From: Pseudomonas marginalis
GTDB taxonomy: Bacteria > Pseudomonadota > Gammaproteobacteria > Pseudomonadales > Pseudomonadaceae
Direction of reading: 5' to 3'
Length of the DNA: 64,000 nucleotides
NCBI RefSeq assembly: GCF_024169655.1
Contig: NZ_JALJWV010000001.1
Span: 749,001 to 813,000 of the forward strand
The translations under genes and the position numbers were made by a program. Under the pieces are notes generated by a model. The model was not told the origin of the DNA and did no database searches. It worked only from the letters and a program-made list of their open reading frames with translations. Shown here in pieces: positions 18,833 through 28,691 of this stretch; the stretch's first letter is position 1; each line of letters opens with the position of its first letter.

Positions 18833-18856
18833 GATAGAGCGTTCCAATAGCGGTAT

Positions 18857-18871
18857 TGAAACAATATAACA
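18857..18871 (-). promoter_or_regulatory. candidate Zur-like site
   Basis: Minus-strand TGTTATATTGTTTCA matches the Zur palindrome TGTTATAnTATAACA at 12 of 15 positions, 25 bases before the receptor start. The second half is weak. The overlapping ATAAC-N5-GTTAT is an alternative operator. Confidence 0.25.
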
Positions 18872-18944
18872 TGTCGTTATGTGGGCGGTTCGGTTCTGAA
18901 ATATATGCTTACAGGTGCCCGCGAACGGGCACCTGGGGCGCGGG

Positions 18945-20099
18945 TCATTCCTCTTCCTTCACCGGCGCAGGCGGTGGGCGCAGGCCGATTTCCGCCGACA
19001 GATTGAGCTCTTTACCGTTGCGCATCACCTGGATCGTGACCTTGTCGGTCGGCTTGATCCGCGCCACCTGGTTCATCGACTTGCGGCCATCACCGGCCGG
19101 TTCGCCGTCGATGTTGAGGATCACATCCCCCAATTGCAGGCCGGCCTTCTGTGCCGGGCCATCGCGGAAGATCCCGGCGACCACGATGCCCGGGCGCCCG
19201 GTCAGGCCAAACGACTCGGCCAGTTCCTTGCTCAGCGGCTGCACTTCGATCCCCAGCCAGCCGCGGATCACCTGGCCGTGCTCGACGATCGACTTCATCA
19301 CTTCCATCGCCAGCTTGACCGGGATCGCAAAACCGATGCCTTGGGAGCCGCCGGACTTGGAGAAAATCGCCGTGTTGATGCCGGTCAGGTTGCCGTTGGC
19401 ATCCACCAGCGCACCGCCGGAGTTGCCGGGGTTGATCGCGGCGTCGGTCTGGATGAAGTCTTCGTAGCTGTTGAGGCCCAACTGGTTACGCCCGGTGGCG
19501 CTGATGATGCCCATGGTGACTGTCTGGCCGACGCCGAACGGGTTGCCGATGGCCAGCGCGACATCGCCGACCCGCAGTCCTTCGGAGCGGCCGATGGTGA
19601 TGGCGGGCAGGCTTTTCAGGTCGATCTTCAACACGGCGAGGTCGGTTTCCGGGTCGCTGCCGACCACGCGGGCCAAGGTTTCGCGGCCGTCGCGCAGGGC
19701 CACTACAATCTGGTCGGCACCGGTGGTCACGTGGTTGTTGGTGAGGATGTAGCCTTCCGGGCTCATGATCACCCCGGACCCCAGGCTCGATTCCATGCGC
19801 CGCTGCTTGGGGCTGTTGTCGCCGAAATAGCGGCGGAACTGCGGGTCTTCGAACAGCGGGTGCGCCGGCTTGTTGATGACCTTGGTGGTGTACAGGTTGA
19901 CCACCGCAGGGGCGGCGATGACCACGGCGTCGGCATAGGTCACCGGGCCTTGCACCATCGTGTTGGTTTGCGGGGCCTGTTGCAGGTTCACATCAAGGCT
20001 CGGTAAGCCCACCCACTGGGGGAAACGCTGAATAATCAACATCGCGATCAGCACGCCAGCCAGCAATGGCCATCCAAAAAAACGCAGTGCCTTGAGCAT
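18945..20099 (-). CDS. algW: periplasmic serine protease AlgW (DegS homologue)
   Basis: A 384-residue membrane-anchored HtrA protease that cleaves the anti-sigma factor MucA in response to envelope stress, releasing AlgU. One N-terminal transmembrane helix (residues ~5-24) precedes the trypsin-like domain with His123 (NNHV), Asp153 (DLAV) and Ser227 (GNSGG), then one PDZ domain (~260-365). Ser227 is the number known for P. aeruginosa AlgW. ATG 20099 follows a TTG at 20102. It is divergent from the Nif3-like gene. Confidence 0.93.
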   Translation of the reverse strand: MLKALRFFGWPLLAGVLIAMLIIQRFPQWVGLPSLDVNLQQAPQTNTMVQGPVTYADAVVIAAPAVVNLYTTKVINKPAHPLFEDPQFRRYFGDNSPKQRRMESSLGSGVIMSPEGYILTNNHVTTGADQIVVALRDGRETLARVVGSDPETDLAVLKIDLKSLPAITIGRSEGLRVGDVALAIGNPFGVGQTVTMGIISATGRNQLGLNSYEDFIQTDAAINPGNSGGALVDANGNLTGINTAIFSKSGGSQGIGFAIPVKLAMEVMKSIVEHGQVIRGWLGIEVQPLSKELAESFGLTGRPGIVVAGIFRDGPAQKAGLQLGDVILNIDGEPAGDGRKSMNQVARIKPTDKVTIQVMRNGKELNLSAEIGLRPPPAPVKEEE

Positions 20100-20201
20100 C
20101 AAGTAAGTCCTGACAGGTTGCAGGGGGCGGGAGAGCGCCCATAATGTCGCGCATTATACGAGGCTGCGAGCGCCTCGGAACGGGATATTTAGGAGTCTTT
20201 T

Positions 20202-20960
20202 ATGGCCGTTGCTTTGAGCACTCTCGTCGAGGAAGCGGACCGCTACCTTGGCAGCGCAAAAATTGCCGATTACTGCCCCAACGGCCTGCAGGTCGAGGGG
20301 CGCCCGCAGGTGATGCGCATCGTCAGCGGCGTCACCGCCAGCCAGGCATTGCTGGACGCCGCCGTTGAAGCCCAGGCCGATCTGGTGCTGGTCCACCACG
20401 GTTATTTCTGGAAGGGCGAAAACCCGTGCATCACTGGCATGAAGCAGCGCCGCCTGAAGACCCTGCTCAAGCACGACATCAGCCTGCTGGCCTACCACTT
20501 GCCGCTGGACCTGCACGCCGAGGTCGGCAACAACGTCCAGCTGGCGCGGCAGTTGGATATCACTGTCGAAGGCCCGCTGGACCCGGCCGACCTCAAGATC
20601 GTCGGCCTGGTCGGCTCCCTCGCCGAACCGCTGTCGCCGCGTGACTTCGCCCACCGCGTGCAGAGCGTCTTGGGGCGCGAGCCGCTGTTGATCGAAGGCA
20701 GCGAGATGATCCGCCGCGTCGGCTGGTGTACCGGCGGTGGCCAGGGCTACATCGACCAGGCGATTGCGGCCGGCGTCGACCTCTACCTGAGCGGCGAAGC
20801 CTCCGAGCAGACCTTCCACAGCGCCCGCGAAAACGACATCAGCTTTATCGCCGCCGGCCATCACGCCACCGAGCGTTACGGTGTGCAGGCATTGGGGGAC
20901 TACCTGGCGCGGCGTTTCGCCCTGGAGCATTTGTTCATCGATTGTCCCAACCCGATCTAA
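20202..20960 (+). CDS. Nif3-like dinuclear metal centre protein
   Basis: A 252-residue NIF3/YbgI family protein, a toroidal hexamer with a two-metal site. Metal-binding residues appear in LVHHGYFWKGE, AYHLPLDLHAEVGNN and GHHATERYG. GTP cyclohydrolase-like or other hydrolase activities have been proposed but are not settled. GGAGTCTTTT precedes the ATG. The hairpin ACCCTCCCA/TGGGAGGGT at 20969-20990 just after the stop has no T tract, so it may be only a weak terminator. Confidence 0.88.
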   Translation: MAVALSTLVEEADRYLGSAKIADYCPNGLQVEGRPQVMRIVSGVTASQALLDAAVEAQADLVLVHHGYFWKGENPCITGMKQRRLKTLLKHDISLLAYHLPLDLHAEVGNNVQLARQLDITVEGPLDPADLKIVGLVGSLAEPLSPRDFAHRVQSVLGREPLLIEGSEMIRRVGWCTGGGQGYIDQAIAAGVDLYLSGEASEQTFHSARENDISFIAAGHHATERYGVQALGDYLARRFALEHLFIDCPNPI

Positions 20961-21140
20961 CGCACACCACCCTCCCACATTTGGGAGGGTTCGGCCGGCC
21001 ATCGCCGCCAAACCTCGGGGCATATCCATATACCGTTTCGATCTAGCTGGCGCCCTGAATAGAAGCAGGTGCTGTGCTAGCATGCCTCGCTCGAACACGG
21101 CCCGCTGGCCGTCCATAAGATCGTTTTTCCGTGAGTAGCC

Positions 21141-22058
21141 ATGGTCGACAAACTGACGCATCTGAAACAGCTGGAGGCGGAAAGCATCCACATCATCCGC
21201 GAGGTCGCCGCCGAGTTCGACAACCCGGTGATGCTCTACTCGATCGGTAAAGACTCCGCCGTGATGCTGCACCTGGCACGCAAGGCGTTCTTCCCGGGCA
21301 AGCTGCCGTTCCCGGTGATGCACGTCGACACCCAGTGGAAATTCCAGGAGATGTACACGTTCCGCGACCGCATGGTTGAAGAACTGGGCCTGGACCTGAT
21401 CACCCACGTCAACCCGGACGGTGTGGCACAGGGCATCAACCCGTTCACCCACGGCAGCGCCAAGCACACCGACATCATGAAGACCGAAGGCCTCAAGCAG
21501 GCCTTGGACAAGTATGGTTTCGACGCCGCGTTTGGTGGTGCCCGTCGCGATGAAGAAAAGTCCCGCGCCAAAGAGCGCGTGTACTCGTTCCGCGACAGCA
21601 AGCACCGCTGGGACCCGAAAAACCAGCGCCCGGAGCTGTGGAACGTCTACAACGGCAACGTCAACAAGGGTGAGTCGATCCGTGTGTTCCCGCTGTCCAA
21701 CTGGACCGAGCTGGACATCTGGCAGTACATCTACCTGGAAGGCATCCCGATCGTACCGCTGTACTTCGCCGCCGAGCGCGATGTGATCGAGAAGAACGGC
21801 ACGTTGATCATGATCGACGACGACCGCATCCTCGAGCACCTGTCCGACGAAGACAAAGCCCGAATCGTCAAAAAGAAAGTACGTTTCCGTACCCTTGGCT
21901 GCTACCCGTTGACGGGCGCGGTGGAGTCCGAAGCCGAGACGCTGACGGACATCATTCAGGAAATGCTCCTGACGCGAACTTCCGAGCGCCAGGGCCGGGT
22001 CATCGACCACGATGGTGCCGGCTCGATGGAAGATAAAAAACGTCAAGGCTATTTCTAA
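21141..22058 (+). CDS. cysD: sulfate adenylyltransferase subunit 2
   Basis: A 305-residue PP-loop ATP sulfurylase subunit that adenylates sulfate with CysN as the first step of assimilatory sulfate reduction. The PP-loop [17 protein letters not shown] is at residues ~35-50, followed by [14 protein letters not shown] and [17 protein letters not shown]. It is 9 bases upstream of cysNC and surely co-transcribed. Confidence 0.97.
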   Translation: MVDKLTHLKQLEAESIHIIREVAAEFDNPVMLYSIGKDSAVMLHLARKAFFPGKLPFPVMHVDTQWKFQEMYTFRDRMVEELGLDLITHVNPDGVAQGINPFTHGSAKHTDIMKTEGLKQALDKYGFDAAFGGARRDEEKSRAKERVYSFRDSKHRWDPKNQRPELWNVYNGNVNKGESIRVFPLSNWTELDIWQYIYLEGIPIVPLYFAAERDVIEKNGTLIMIDDDRILEHLSDEDKARIVKKKVRFRTLGCYPLTGAVESEAETLTDIIQEMLLTRTSERQGRVIDHDGAGSMEDKKRQGYF

Positions 22059-22067
22059 GGGGCTGTC

Positions 22068-23966
22068 ATGTCGCATCAATCTGATTTGATCAGCGAGGAC
22101 ATCCTCGCCTACCTGGGCCAGCACGAGCGCAAGGAAATGTTGCGCTTCCTGACCTGTGGCAACGTCGACGACGGCAAGAGCACCCTGATCGGGCGCCTGC
22201 TGCACGACTCCAAGATGATCTACGAAGATCACCTGGAAGCCATTACCCGCGATTCGAAGAAAGTCGGCACCACCGGTGACGACATCGACCTGGCGTTGCT
22301 GGTCGACGGCCTGCAGGCCGAGCGTGAGCAGGGCATCACCATCGATGTCGCCTACCGCTACTTCTCCACCGCCAAGCGTAAATTCATCATCGCCGATACC
22401 CCTGGCCATGAGCAGTACACCCGCAACATGGCCACCGGTGCCTCTACCTGTGACCTGGCGATCATCCTGGTCGACGCACGCTACGGCGTGCAGACCCAGA
22501 CCCGTCGCCACAGCTTCATTGCCTCGTTGCTGGGCATCAAGCACATCGTCGTCGCCATCAACAAGATGGACCTCAACGGTTTCGACGAAGGTGTGTTCGA
22601 GCAGATCAAGGCCGACTACCTGAAGTTCGCCGACGGTATCGCCTTCAAGCCGAGCACCATGGCGTTTGTGCCGATGTCGGCGCTCAAGGGCGACAACGTG
22701 GTGAACAAAAGCGAGCGTTCGCCGTGGTACACCGGCCAGTCGCTGATGGAGATCCTCGAAACCGTCGAGATCGCCAACGACCGCAACTACACCGACCTGC
22801 GTTTCCCGGTGCAGTACGTCAACCGTCCGAACCTGAACTTCCGCGGTTTTGCCGGCACCCTGGCCAGCGGCATCGTGCACAAGGGCGACGAAGTCGTGGT
22901 GTTGCCGTCGGGCAAGAGCAGCCGCGTCAAATCCATCGTCACCTTCGACGGTGAACTGGAGCACGCTGGCCCAGGCCAGGCCGTGACCCTGACCATGGAA
23001 GACGAGATCGACATCTCCCGTGGCGACCTGCTGGTGCATGCCGATAGCGTGCCGCAAGTGACCGACGCCTTCGACGCCATGCTGGTGTGGATGGCCGAAG
23101 AACCGATGCTGCCGGGCAAGAAATACGACATCAAACGCGCCACCAGCTACGTGCCGGGTTCCATCACCAGCATCGTGCATCGCGTGGACGTGAACACCCT
23201 GGCCGAAGGCCCGGCGAGTTCGCTGCAGTTGAACGAGATCGGCCGGGTCAAGGTCAGCCTCGACGCCGCCATCGCCCTGGACGGTTACGCGAGCAACCGC
23301 ACCACCGGCGCGTTCATCGTCATCGACCGCTTGACCAATGGCACCGTGGCCGCGGGCATGATCATCGCGCCGCCGGTTGTCCACGGCAGCGCCGCGCAGC
23401 ACGGCAAGTTGGCCCATGTGGCCACCGAAGAGCGTGCCCAGCGTTTCGGCCAGCAGCCGGCAACCGTGTTGTTCAGCGGCCTGTCGGGCGCCGGTAAAAG
23501 CACCTTGGCCTACGCGGTTGAGCGCAAGCTGTTCGACATGGGCCGCGCGGTGTTTGTGCTGGATGGCCAGAACCTGCGCCACGACCTGAACAAAGGCTTG
23601 CCGCAGGACCGTGTCGGGCGTACCGAGAACTGGCGTCGTGCGGCTCACGTCGCGCGCCAGTTCAACGAAGCCGGCCTGCTGACCCTGGCCGCGTTTGTTG
23701 CGCCGGATGCCGAAGGGCGTGAACAGGCCAAGGCGCTGATCGGTGCTGATCGCTTGCTGACGGTCTACGTGCAGGCTTCGCCGCTGGTGTGCGCCGAGCG
23801 TGATCCGCAAGGCCTGTACGCGGCCGGTGGGGATAACATCCCTGGCGAGTCCTTCCCCTACGACGTGCCGTTGAATGCCGATCTGGTGATCGACACCCAG
23901 GCCCTGTCGCTGGAAGACAGCGTCAAGCAAGTGCTGGAGCTGTTGCGTCAGCGCGGCGCGATCTAA
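22068..23966 (+). CDS. cysNC: bifunctional sulfate adenylyltransferase subunit 1/adenylylsulfate kinase
   Basis: A 632-residue fusion. The N-terminal ~430 residues are the CysN GTPase ([35 protein letters not shown]) that drives APS formation. The C-terminal ~180 residues are an APS kinase with P-loop [17 protein letters not shown] making PAPS. In the kinase the FISP motif that holds the phospho-Ser109 of E. coli CysC reads FVAP here, so Ala replaces that Ser. The fused form is usual for Pseudomonas. It is followed by a strong terminator. Confidence 0.95.
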   Translation: MSHQSDLISEDILAYLGQHERKEMLRFLTCGNVDDGKSTLIGRLLHDSKMIYEDHLEAITRDSKKVGTTGDDIDLALLVDGLQAEREQGITIDVAYRYFSTAKRKFIIADTPGHEQYTRNMATGASTCDLAIILVDARYGVQTQTRRHSFIASLLGIKHIVVAINKMDLNGFDEGVFEQIKADYLKFADGIAFKPSTMAFVPMSALKGDNVVNKSERSPWYTGQSLMEILETVEIANDRNYTDLRFPVQYVNRPNLNFRGFAGTLASGIVHKGDEVVVLPSGKSSRVKSIVTFDGELEHAGPGQAVTLTMEDEIDISRGDLLVHADSVPQVTDAFDAMLVWMAEEPMLPGKKYDIKRATSYVPGSITSIVHRVDVNTLAEGPASSLQLNEIGRVKVSLDAAIALDGYASNRTTGAFIVIDRLTNGTVAAGMIIAPPVVHGSAAQHGKLAHVATEERAQRFGQQPATVLFSGLSGAGKSTLAYAVERKLFDMGRAVFVLDGQNLRHDLNKGLPQDRVGRTENWRRAAHVARQFNEAGLLTLAAFVAPDAEGREQAKALIGADRLLTVYVQASPLVCAERDPQGLYAAGGDNIPGESFPYDVPLNADLVIDTQALSLEDSVKQVLELLRQRGAI

Positions 23967-23979
23967 ACCTCGCCGCTAC

Positions 23980-24017
23980 AAAAAGCCCGCCACCGAGTGA
24001 TCGGTGGCGGGCTTTTT
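23980..24017 (+). terminator. rho-independent terminator after cysNC
   Basis: GCCCGCCACCGA/TCGGTGGCGGGC stem with a GTGA loop, flanked by AAAAA and TTTTT. The symmetric flanks allow use in both directions. Confidence 0.9.
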
Positions 24018-24044
24018 ACATTCTCAAGATCGGGCTCGGTTAAA

Positions 24045-24134
24045 TGTGGGAGGGGGCTTGCCCCCGATTGCAGAGTGTCAGTCAGAGCATCGGGTGGCTG
24101 AACCACCGCTATCGGGGGCAAGCCCCCTCCCACA
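24045..24134. repeat. REPIN
   Basis: Inverted REP pair (TGTGGGAGGGGGCTTGCCCC ... GGGGCAAGCCCCCTCCCACA) between the convergent cysNC and acyltransferase genes. The spacer differs from that of the 4714 element. Confidence 0.88.
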
Positions 24135-24141
24135 TTTTGTA

Positions 24142-25041
24142 TCAGTGGCGGTCTGGATAATCTGTGTGAAGTTGGCTGAGCAGCGCATCCTTGTCTTCCC
24201 ACAACCGATTGATCCAGCCCTGGAACGCCAGCCGATACTCGCCATCCTGCTCGTAATTCTTGCCAATGAACTCAGGCGGGATCGGCACTTCTTCGAACCG
24301 CACCACCACGTCCTGCACATTCCCGCACAACAAGTCCCAGTAGCCGGGGCGCCCGGCGGGGTAGTGGATGGTCACATTGACCAATGACTTCAACTGCTCA
24401 CCCATGGCATCCAACACAAACGCAATACCGCCGGCCTTGGGCTTGAGCAAGTAGCGAAAGGGCGAGTGCTGCTGCGCATGCTTGCCCGGCGTAAAGCGCG
24501 TGCCTTCGGCAAAGTTGAAAATCCCCACCGGGTTGGCGCGAAACTTCGCGCAGGTCTTGCGGGTGGTTTCCAGGTCCTTGCCTTTCTTCTCCGGGTGTTT
24601 TTCCAGGTAGGCCTTGGAGTAGCGCTTCATGAACGGAAAGCCCAATGCCCACCAGGCCAGGCCAATCACCGGTACCCAGATCAATTCCTGCTTGAGAAAG
24701 AACTTCAGCGGGCGAATCCGTCGATTGAGCACGTATTGCAGCACCATGATGTCGACCCAGCTCTGGTGGTTGCTGGTCACCAGATAAGAGTGCTGGTAGT
24801 CCAGCCCTTCCAGGCCTTTAAGGTGCCAGCGGGTGCGCCGCACCAGGTTCATCCACGCCTTGTTGTTGCTGATCCAGGCTTCATGGGTGTGGTTCATCAG
24901 CCATTCGCTGAAGCGCTTGGCGAACGGCAGTGCCTTGAACAGCGCGACGATGAACAGGAACGAACACAGCAGGATCGTGTTCAGCGCCAGCAGCAACGAC
25001 GCGATCACCCCGCGCACGGCGGCAGGTAGAAAATCCAGCAT
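24142..25041 (-). CDS. 1-acyl-glycerol-3-phosphate acyltransferase-like protein (YihG type)
   Basis: A 299-residue PlsC-superfamily acyltransferase with an N-terminal transmembrane helix (LLLALNTILLCSFLFIVALF). The catalytic motif is NHQSWVD (~91-97) and the substrate motif FAEGTRFTPGK follows at ~180. It resembles the YihG-type accessory lysophosphatidate acyltransferases that tune acyl composition. The stop of pta touches its start, so the two are co-transcribed. Confidence 0.87.
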   Translation of the reverse strand: MLDFLPAAVRGVIASLLLALNTILLCSFLFIVALFKALPFAKRFSEWLMNHTHEAWISNNKAWMNLVRRTRWHLKGLEGLDYQHSYLVTSNHQSWVDIMVLQYVLNRRIRPLKFFLKQELIWVPVIGLAWWALGFPFMKRYSKAYLEKHPEKKGKDLETTRKTCAKFRANPVGIFNFAEGTRFTPGKHAQQHSPFRYLLKPKAGGIAFVLDAMGEQLKSLVNVTIHYPAGRPGYWDLLCGNVQDVVVRFEEVPIPPEFIGKNYEQDGEYRLAFQGWINRLWEDKDALLSQLHTDYPDRH

Positions 25042-27141
25042 TTAGATCTCCATAGGTCGGTTGGCGGCTTGAATCGCGGTCAGCGCGATGGTGTACACAA
25101 TGTCGTCGACCTGGGCGCCGCGCGGCAGGTCGTTCACCGGTTTGCGCAGGCCCTGGAGCATCGGCCCGAGGCTGACGCAATCGGCGCTGCGTTGTACCGC
25201 CTTGTGGGTGGTATTGCCGGTGTTCAGGTCGGGGAACACGAAGACCGTGGCCTTGCCCGCCACCAGGCTGTTGGGCGCCAGTTGCCGGGCGACGGTTTCG
25301 TTGGCGGCGGCATCGTATTGCAACGGGCCGTCGATCAGCAGCGAGCTTTGTTGTTCATGGGCGAGCAGGGTGGCTTCGCGGACTTTTTCCACTTCTTCGC
25401 CGCTGGCCGATTCACCGCTGGAATAGCTGATCATCGCCACCCGTGGCGTGATGCCGAACGCAGCCGCCGAGTCGGCGCTTTGCAAGGCGATTTCCGCCAG
25501 CTCGGCGGCGCTCGGGTGCGGGTTCATCACACAGTCGCCGTACACCAACACCTGTTCGGGGAACAACATGAAGAACACCGACGACACCAAGGTGCAGCCC
25601 GGCGCGGTCTTGATCAGTTGCAGGGCCGGGCGGATGGTATTCGCGGTGGAGTGGATAACCCCGGAGACCAGGCCGTCGACTTCATCGAGCGCGAGCATCA
25701 TGGTGGCGATCACCACGGTGTCTTCGAGCTGCTGTTCGGCCATCGGCGCGTTGAGGCTCTTGCTCTTGCGCAATGCGACCATTGGTTCGACATAGCGCTC
25801 GCGAATCAGGTCCGGGTCGAGAATTTCCAGGCCTTCGGGCAATTCGATGCCGTGGGCGCGGGCGACCGCTTCCACGTCCGCCGGCTTGGCCAGCAACACA
25901 CAACGGGCAATGCCGCGGGCCTGGCAGATCGCGGCGGCTTGCACGGTCAACGGCTCGCTGCCTTCGGGCAGGACGATGCGCTTGTTGGCGGCCTGGGCGC
26001 GCTGGATCAACTGGTAGCGGAACACCGCTGGCGACAGGCGCATCTCCCGTGGCGTGCCGCAGCGTTGGTGCAGCCAGCGCGCATCGAGGTGGCTGGCGAC
26101 GAAATCGGTGATGATCTCGGCGCGCTCGCGGTCATCGATGGGGATTTCCTTGTTCAGGCTGTTGAGCAGGTTCGCTGTCTCGTAGGAGCCGGTACTTACC
26201 GACAGCACCGGCAGCCCGGCCTGAAAGGCGCCTCGGCAGAGGTCCATGATGCGCGGGTCGGGCAGGGTGTCGCTGGTCAGCAGCAGGCCGGCCAGGGGCA
26301 CGCCGTTGATCGCGGCCAGGCTGACGGCGAGGATGATGTCGTCGCGGTCCCCCGGCGTCACCACCAGCACGCCCGGCTTGAGCAGTTCCACGGTGTTGCG
26401 CATGGTGCGGGCGCAGATGATGATTTTGGACATGCGCCGGGTTTCATAATCGCCGGCGTTGAGGATCTGCGCGCCCATCAGGTCGGCGACGTCGCGGGTA
26501 CGTGGCGCGTTGAGTTCGGGCTGGAAAGGAATGCAGCCGAGCAGGCGGAAATCCCCGCTGCGCAGCAACGGCGAATGCTCCTTGAGGCGCGCCGAGAAGG
26601 CTTCCATGCTTTCATCGGTGCGCACCTTGTTGAGGATCACACCGAGCACTTTCGGGTCTTTCGGGCCGCCGAACAACTGGGCCTGCAATTCCACGCGGCC
26701 GGAGAGTTCGGTGAGCACTTCGTTTTCCGGCGCCGAAACCAGGATCACTTCCGCGTCCAGGCTCTTGGCCAGGTGCAGGTTGACCCGCGCTGCATAGCTG
26801 GCGCTGCGGGTCGGCACCATGCCTTCGACGATCAGCACGTCCTTGCCCACGGCGGCCTGTTGATACAGGGTGATGATTTCTTCGAGCAATTCGTCGAGCT
26901 GGCCGTCGCCGAGCATCCGCTCGACATGGGCCAGGCCCAGAGGCTGCGGCGGTTTGAGGCCGTGGGTGCGAGCGACCAGCTCGGTGGAACGTTCGGGGCC
27001 GGTGTCGCCGGGGTGCGGCTGGGCAATCGGTTTGAAGAAGCCGACTTTCAACCCGGCACGTTCAAGGGTGCGCACCAGCCCAAGGCTGATGGAGGTCAGA
27101 CCCACACCAAAATCGGTGGGCGCGATAAAAAAAGTCTGCAT
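25042..27141 (-). CDS. pta: phosphate acetyltransferase
   Basis: A 699-residue large-type Pta that interconverts acetyl-CoA and acetyl phosphate. It has an N-terminal P-loop-like dethiobiotin-synthetase domain (FFIAPTDFGVGLTSISLGLVRTL), a central DRTGG domain, and the C-terminal PTA catalytic domain from about residue 370 (IVLPEGSEPLTVQAA, VYGDCVMNPHPSAAELAEIALQSADSA). ATG 27141 starts the conserved MQTFFIAPTD; ATG 27162 has no Shine-Dalgarno. No ackA is adjacent in the window. Confidence 0.93.
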   Translation of the reverse strand: MQTFFIAPTDFGVGLTSISLGLVRTLERAGLKVGFFKPIAQPHPGDTGPERSTELVARTHGLKPPQPLGLAHVERMLGDGQLDELLEEIITLYQQAAVGKDVLIVEGMVPTRSASYAARVNLHLAKSLDAEVILVSAPENEVLTELSGRVELQAQLFGGPKDPKVLGVILNKVRTDESMEAFSARLKEHSPLLRSGDFRLLGCIPFQPELNAPRTRDVADLMGAQILNAGDYETRRMSKIIICARTMRNTVELLKPGVLVVTPGDRDDIILAVSLAAINGVPLAGLLLTSDTLPDPRIMDLCRGAFQAGLPVLSVSTGSYETANLLNSLNKEIPIDDRERAEIITDFVASHLDARWLHQRCGTPREMRLSPAVFRYQLIQRAQAANKRIVLPEGSEPLTVQAAAICQARGIARCVLLAKPADVEAVARAHGIELPEGLEILDPDLIRERYVEPMVALRKSKSLNAPMAEQQLEDTVVIATMMLALDEVDGLVSGVIHSTANTIRPALQLIKTAPGCTLVSSVFFMLFPEQVLVYGDCVMNPHPSAAELAEIALQSADSAAAFGITPRVAMISYSSGESASGEEVEKVREATLLAHEQQSSLLIDGPLQYDAAANETVARQLAPNSLVAGKATVFVFPDLNTGNTTHKAVQRSADCVSLGPMLQGLRKPVNDLPRGAQVDDIVYTIALTAIQAANRPMEI

Positions 27142-27220
27142 GCGAATTCTCTGGAGGTGCATGGCTTCGGTGGCGCTCTATGGTTGAGTGCCTACCGGGA
27201 ATCAGGCGCCAAGGTTATCG

Positions 27221-27511
27221 TTATTCGCGCTCCTGCGCACACCAGCCGCAGGCAAAGGGCTGGCCTATTTTTTCCAGGCGCTGTGCGGGGTCGAGTACCC
27301 AGGCGCGCGATTGCCAGGGCGGCTGGTGGCGCAGGTGTTGGGTGTGGCCGCAGGACAGCTCGGCAACCCAGTGCCGGTCGTCGTCCTGGTGGAATCCGAG
27401 GATGACGGCGACCGTTGATCGACCCCGTCCGTCCGGGTTCTGTTCGCTTTCGGGCAAATCCTTGTTTAGACTTGTCCGTTCTTCATTCTTATGCAAAAGG
27501 TCTCGCCCCAT
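27221..27511 (-). CDS. DUF3565 domain protein
   Basis: A small protein of up to 96 residues with the DUF3565 pattern VILGFHQDDDRHWVAELSCGHTQHLRHQPPWQSRAWV...CGWC, which has Cys/His residues likely to bind metal. The function is unknown. The start is uncertain: ATG 27511 would overlap the divergent slyD start, so a later TTG near 27457 is possible. No plus-strand candidate in this stretch shows family features. Confidence 0.68.
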   Translation of the reverse strand: MGRDLLHKNEERTSLNKDLPESEQNPDGRGRSTVAVILGFHQDDDRHWVAELSCGHTQHLRHQPPWQSRAWVLDPAQRLEKIGQPFACGWCAQERE

Positions 27512-27995
27512 GACGATCGCCGCTAACAAGGCTGTCTCCATCGACTATACCCTGACCAACGACGCTGGTGAGGTCATCGACAGCTCAGCCGGCGGCGCGC
27601 CGCTGGTCTACCTGCAAGGCGCAGGCAACATTATCCCGGGCCTGGAAAACGCCCTGGTCGGCAAGAGCGTCGGTGATGAACTGACCGTTGTCGTAGAGCC
27701 TGAAAATGCTTACGGCGAATACTCCGCCGAACTGGTCAGCACCCTGAGCCGCAGCATGTTCGAAGGTGTCGACGAACTGGAAGTGGGCATGCAGTTCCAC
27801 GCTTCCGCGCCGGACGGCCAAATGCAGATCGTCACCATCCGTGATCTGGACGGCGACGACGTCACCGTCGACGGTAACCACCCTCTGGCAGGCCAGCGCC
27901 TGAACTTCCAAGTGAAGATCGTGGCCATCCGCGACGCTTCCCAGGAAGAAGTCGCTCACGGCCACGTGCACGGTGAAGGCGGTCATCACCATTGA
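27510..27995 (+). CDS. slyD: FKBP-type peptidyl-prolyl isomerase SlyD
   Basis: A 161-residue SlyD-type prolyl isomerase and chaperone: FKBP core (DYTLTNDAGEVIDSSAGGAPLVYLQGAGNIIPGLENAL), inserted flap domain, and a short His-rich tail (HGHVHGEGGHHH) that could bind nickel. The tail is far shorter than in E. coli SlyD. ATG 27510 starts the family's N-terminus; the open frame extends upstream without homology. A strong terminator follows. Confidence 0.92.
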   Translation: MTIAANKAVSIDYTLTNDAGEVIDSSAGGAPLVYLQGAGNIIPGLENALVGKSVGDELTVVVEPENAYGEYSAELVSTLSRSMFEGVDELEVGMQFHASAPDGQMQIVTIRDLDGDDVTVDGNHPLAGQRLNFQVKIVAIRDASQEEVAHGHVHGEGGHHH

Positions 27996-28020
27996 TCGAT
28001 GTTTTGATCAGGTGGTAGTA

Positions 28021-28052
28021 AAAACGCCCCGACTGGTTCGGGGCGTTTTTTT
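28021..28052 (+). terminator. terminator of slyD
   Basis: CGCCCCGA/TTCGGGGCG hairpin followed by seven T on the plus strand. Confidence 0.9.
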
Positions 28053-28085
28053 GTGCGTGCAATAAAGATTTATGGCGCCCAAACA

Positions 28086-28120
28086 AAAATGCCCCGGACC
28101 TTTCGGTACGGGGCATTTCT
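28086..28120 (-). terminator. terminator of rpsT
   Basis: On the minus strand AAATGCCCCG/CGGGGCATTT hairpin followed by TTTTTG, 40 bases after the rpsT stop. Confidence 0.85.
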
Positions 28121-28159
28121 TAACTGTTACGCAGGTAAACCTGCGTGGCAGTTTATCGC

Positions 28160-28438
28160 TTAGGCTGCAGCAGCAAGGTTCAGAGCCTTGATGTGGCCAT
28201 TCAGACGACCTTTATGGCGAGCAGCTTTGTTCTTGTGGATGATGCCTTTATCGGCCATACGGTCGATAACTGGCACAGCCAGAACGTAAGCAGCTTGAGC
28301 TTTTTCAGCGTCTTTTGCGTCAATGGCCTTAACTACATTCTTGATGTAGGTACGAACCATGGAACGCAGGCTGGCGTTGTGGCTGCGACGCTTCTCAGCC
28401 TGTTTTGCACGTTTTTTGGCGGAAGGTGTGTTGGCCAC
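28160..28438 (-). CDS. rpsT: 30S ribosomal protein S20
   Basis: A 92-residue basic protein that binds 16S rRNA. The N-terminus [20 protein letters not shown] and the [18 protein letters not shown] ending are typical of S20. It is monocistronic, with its own terminator, divergent from murJ. The 250-base gap between the two (28439-28691) should hold both promoters; I see no other feature in it. Confidence 0.96.
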   Translation of the reverse strand: MANTPSAKKRAKQAEKRRSHNASLRSMVRTYIKNVVKAIDAKDAEKAQAAYVLAVPVIDRMADKGIIHKNKAARHKGRLNGHIKALNLAAAA

Positions 28439-28691
28439 CGTCGAGCTCCTCGAAAGACTTTTTAGGAAATAGCAAACAAAATAGGCCGCGAATCATGCCG
28501 ATGAGTTGATGGGTTGTCAAGGGCGGTTGATGCGAACTGCTGAGTGGTCGATCTGAAGAGGCGGGTGATTTATTTCCGGCGCTTGACCTGTAAACTCGCG
28601 AGCTTTGGCGCTGTGCTGTTGCAGGCGCGCAGTATCGCATAAGTAGGCGCGTAGTTCGCCTGCTCTTTATCTATAGGCGCAAACTCTTTCA

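Noticed and set aside
20154..23930. 1258-codon open frame antisense to cysD/cysNC
   Set aside because: Shadow of strongly conserved genes; composition (Val/His/Gln/Asp) is that of a reverse-complement of GC3-rich codons.
25069..27405. 778-codon plus-strand frame opposite pta
   Set aside because: Mirror of pta; no family features.
27188..27418. 76-codon plus-strand frame between pta and slyD
   Set aside because: The opposite strand encodes the recognisable DUF3565 protein; this frame shows no family pattern.
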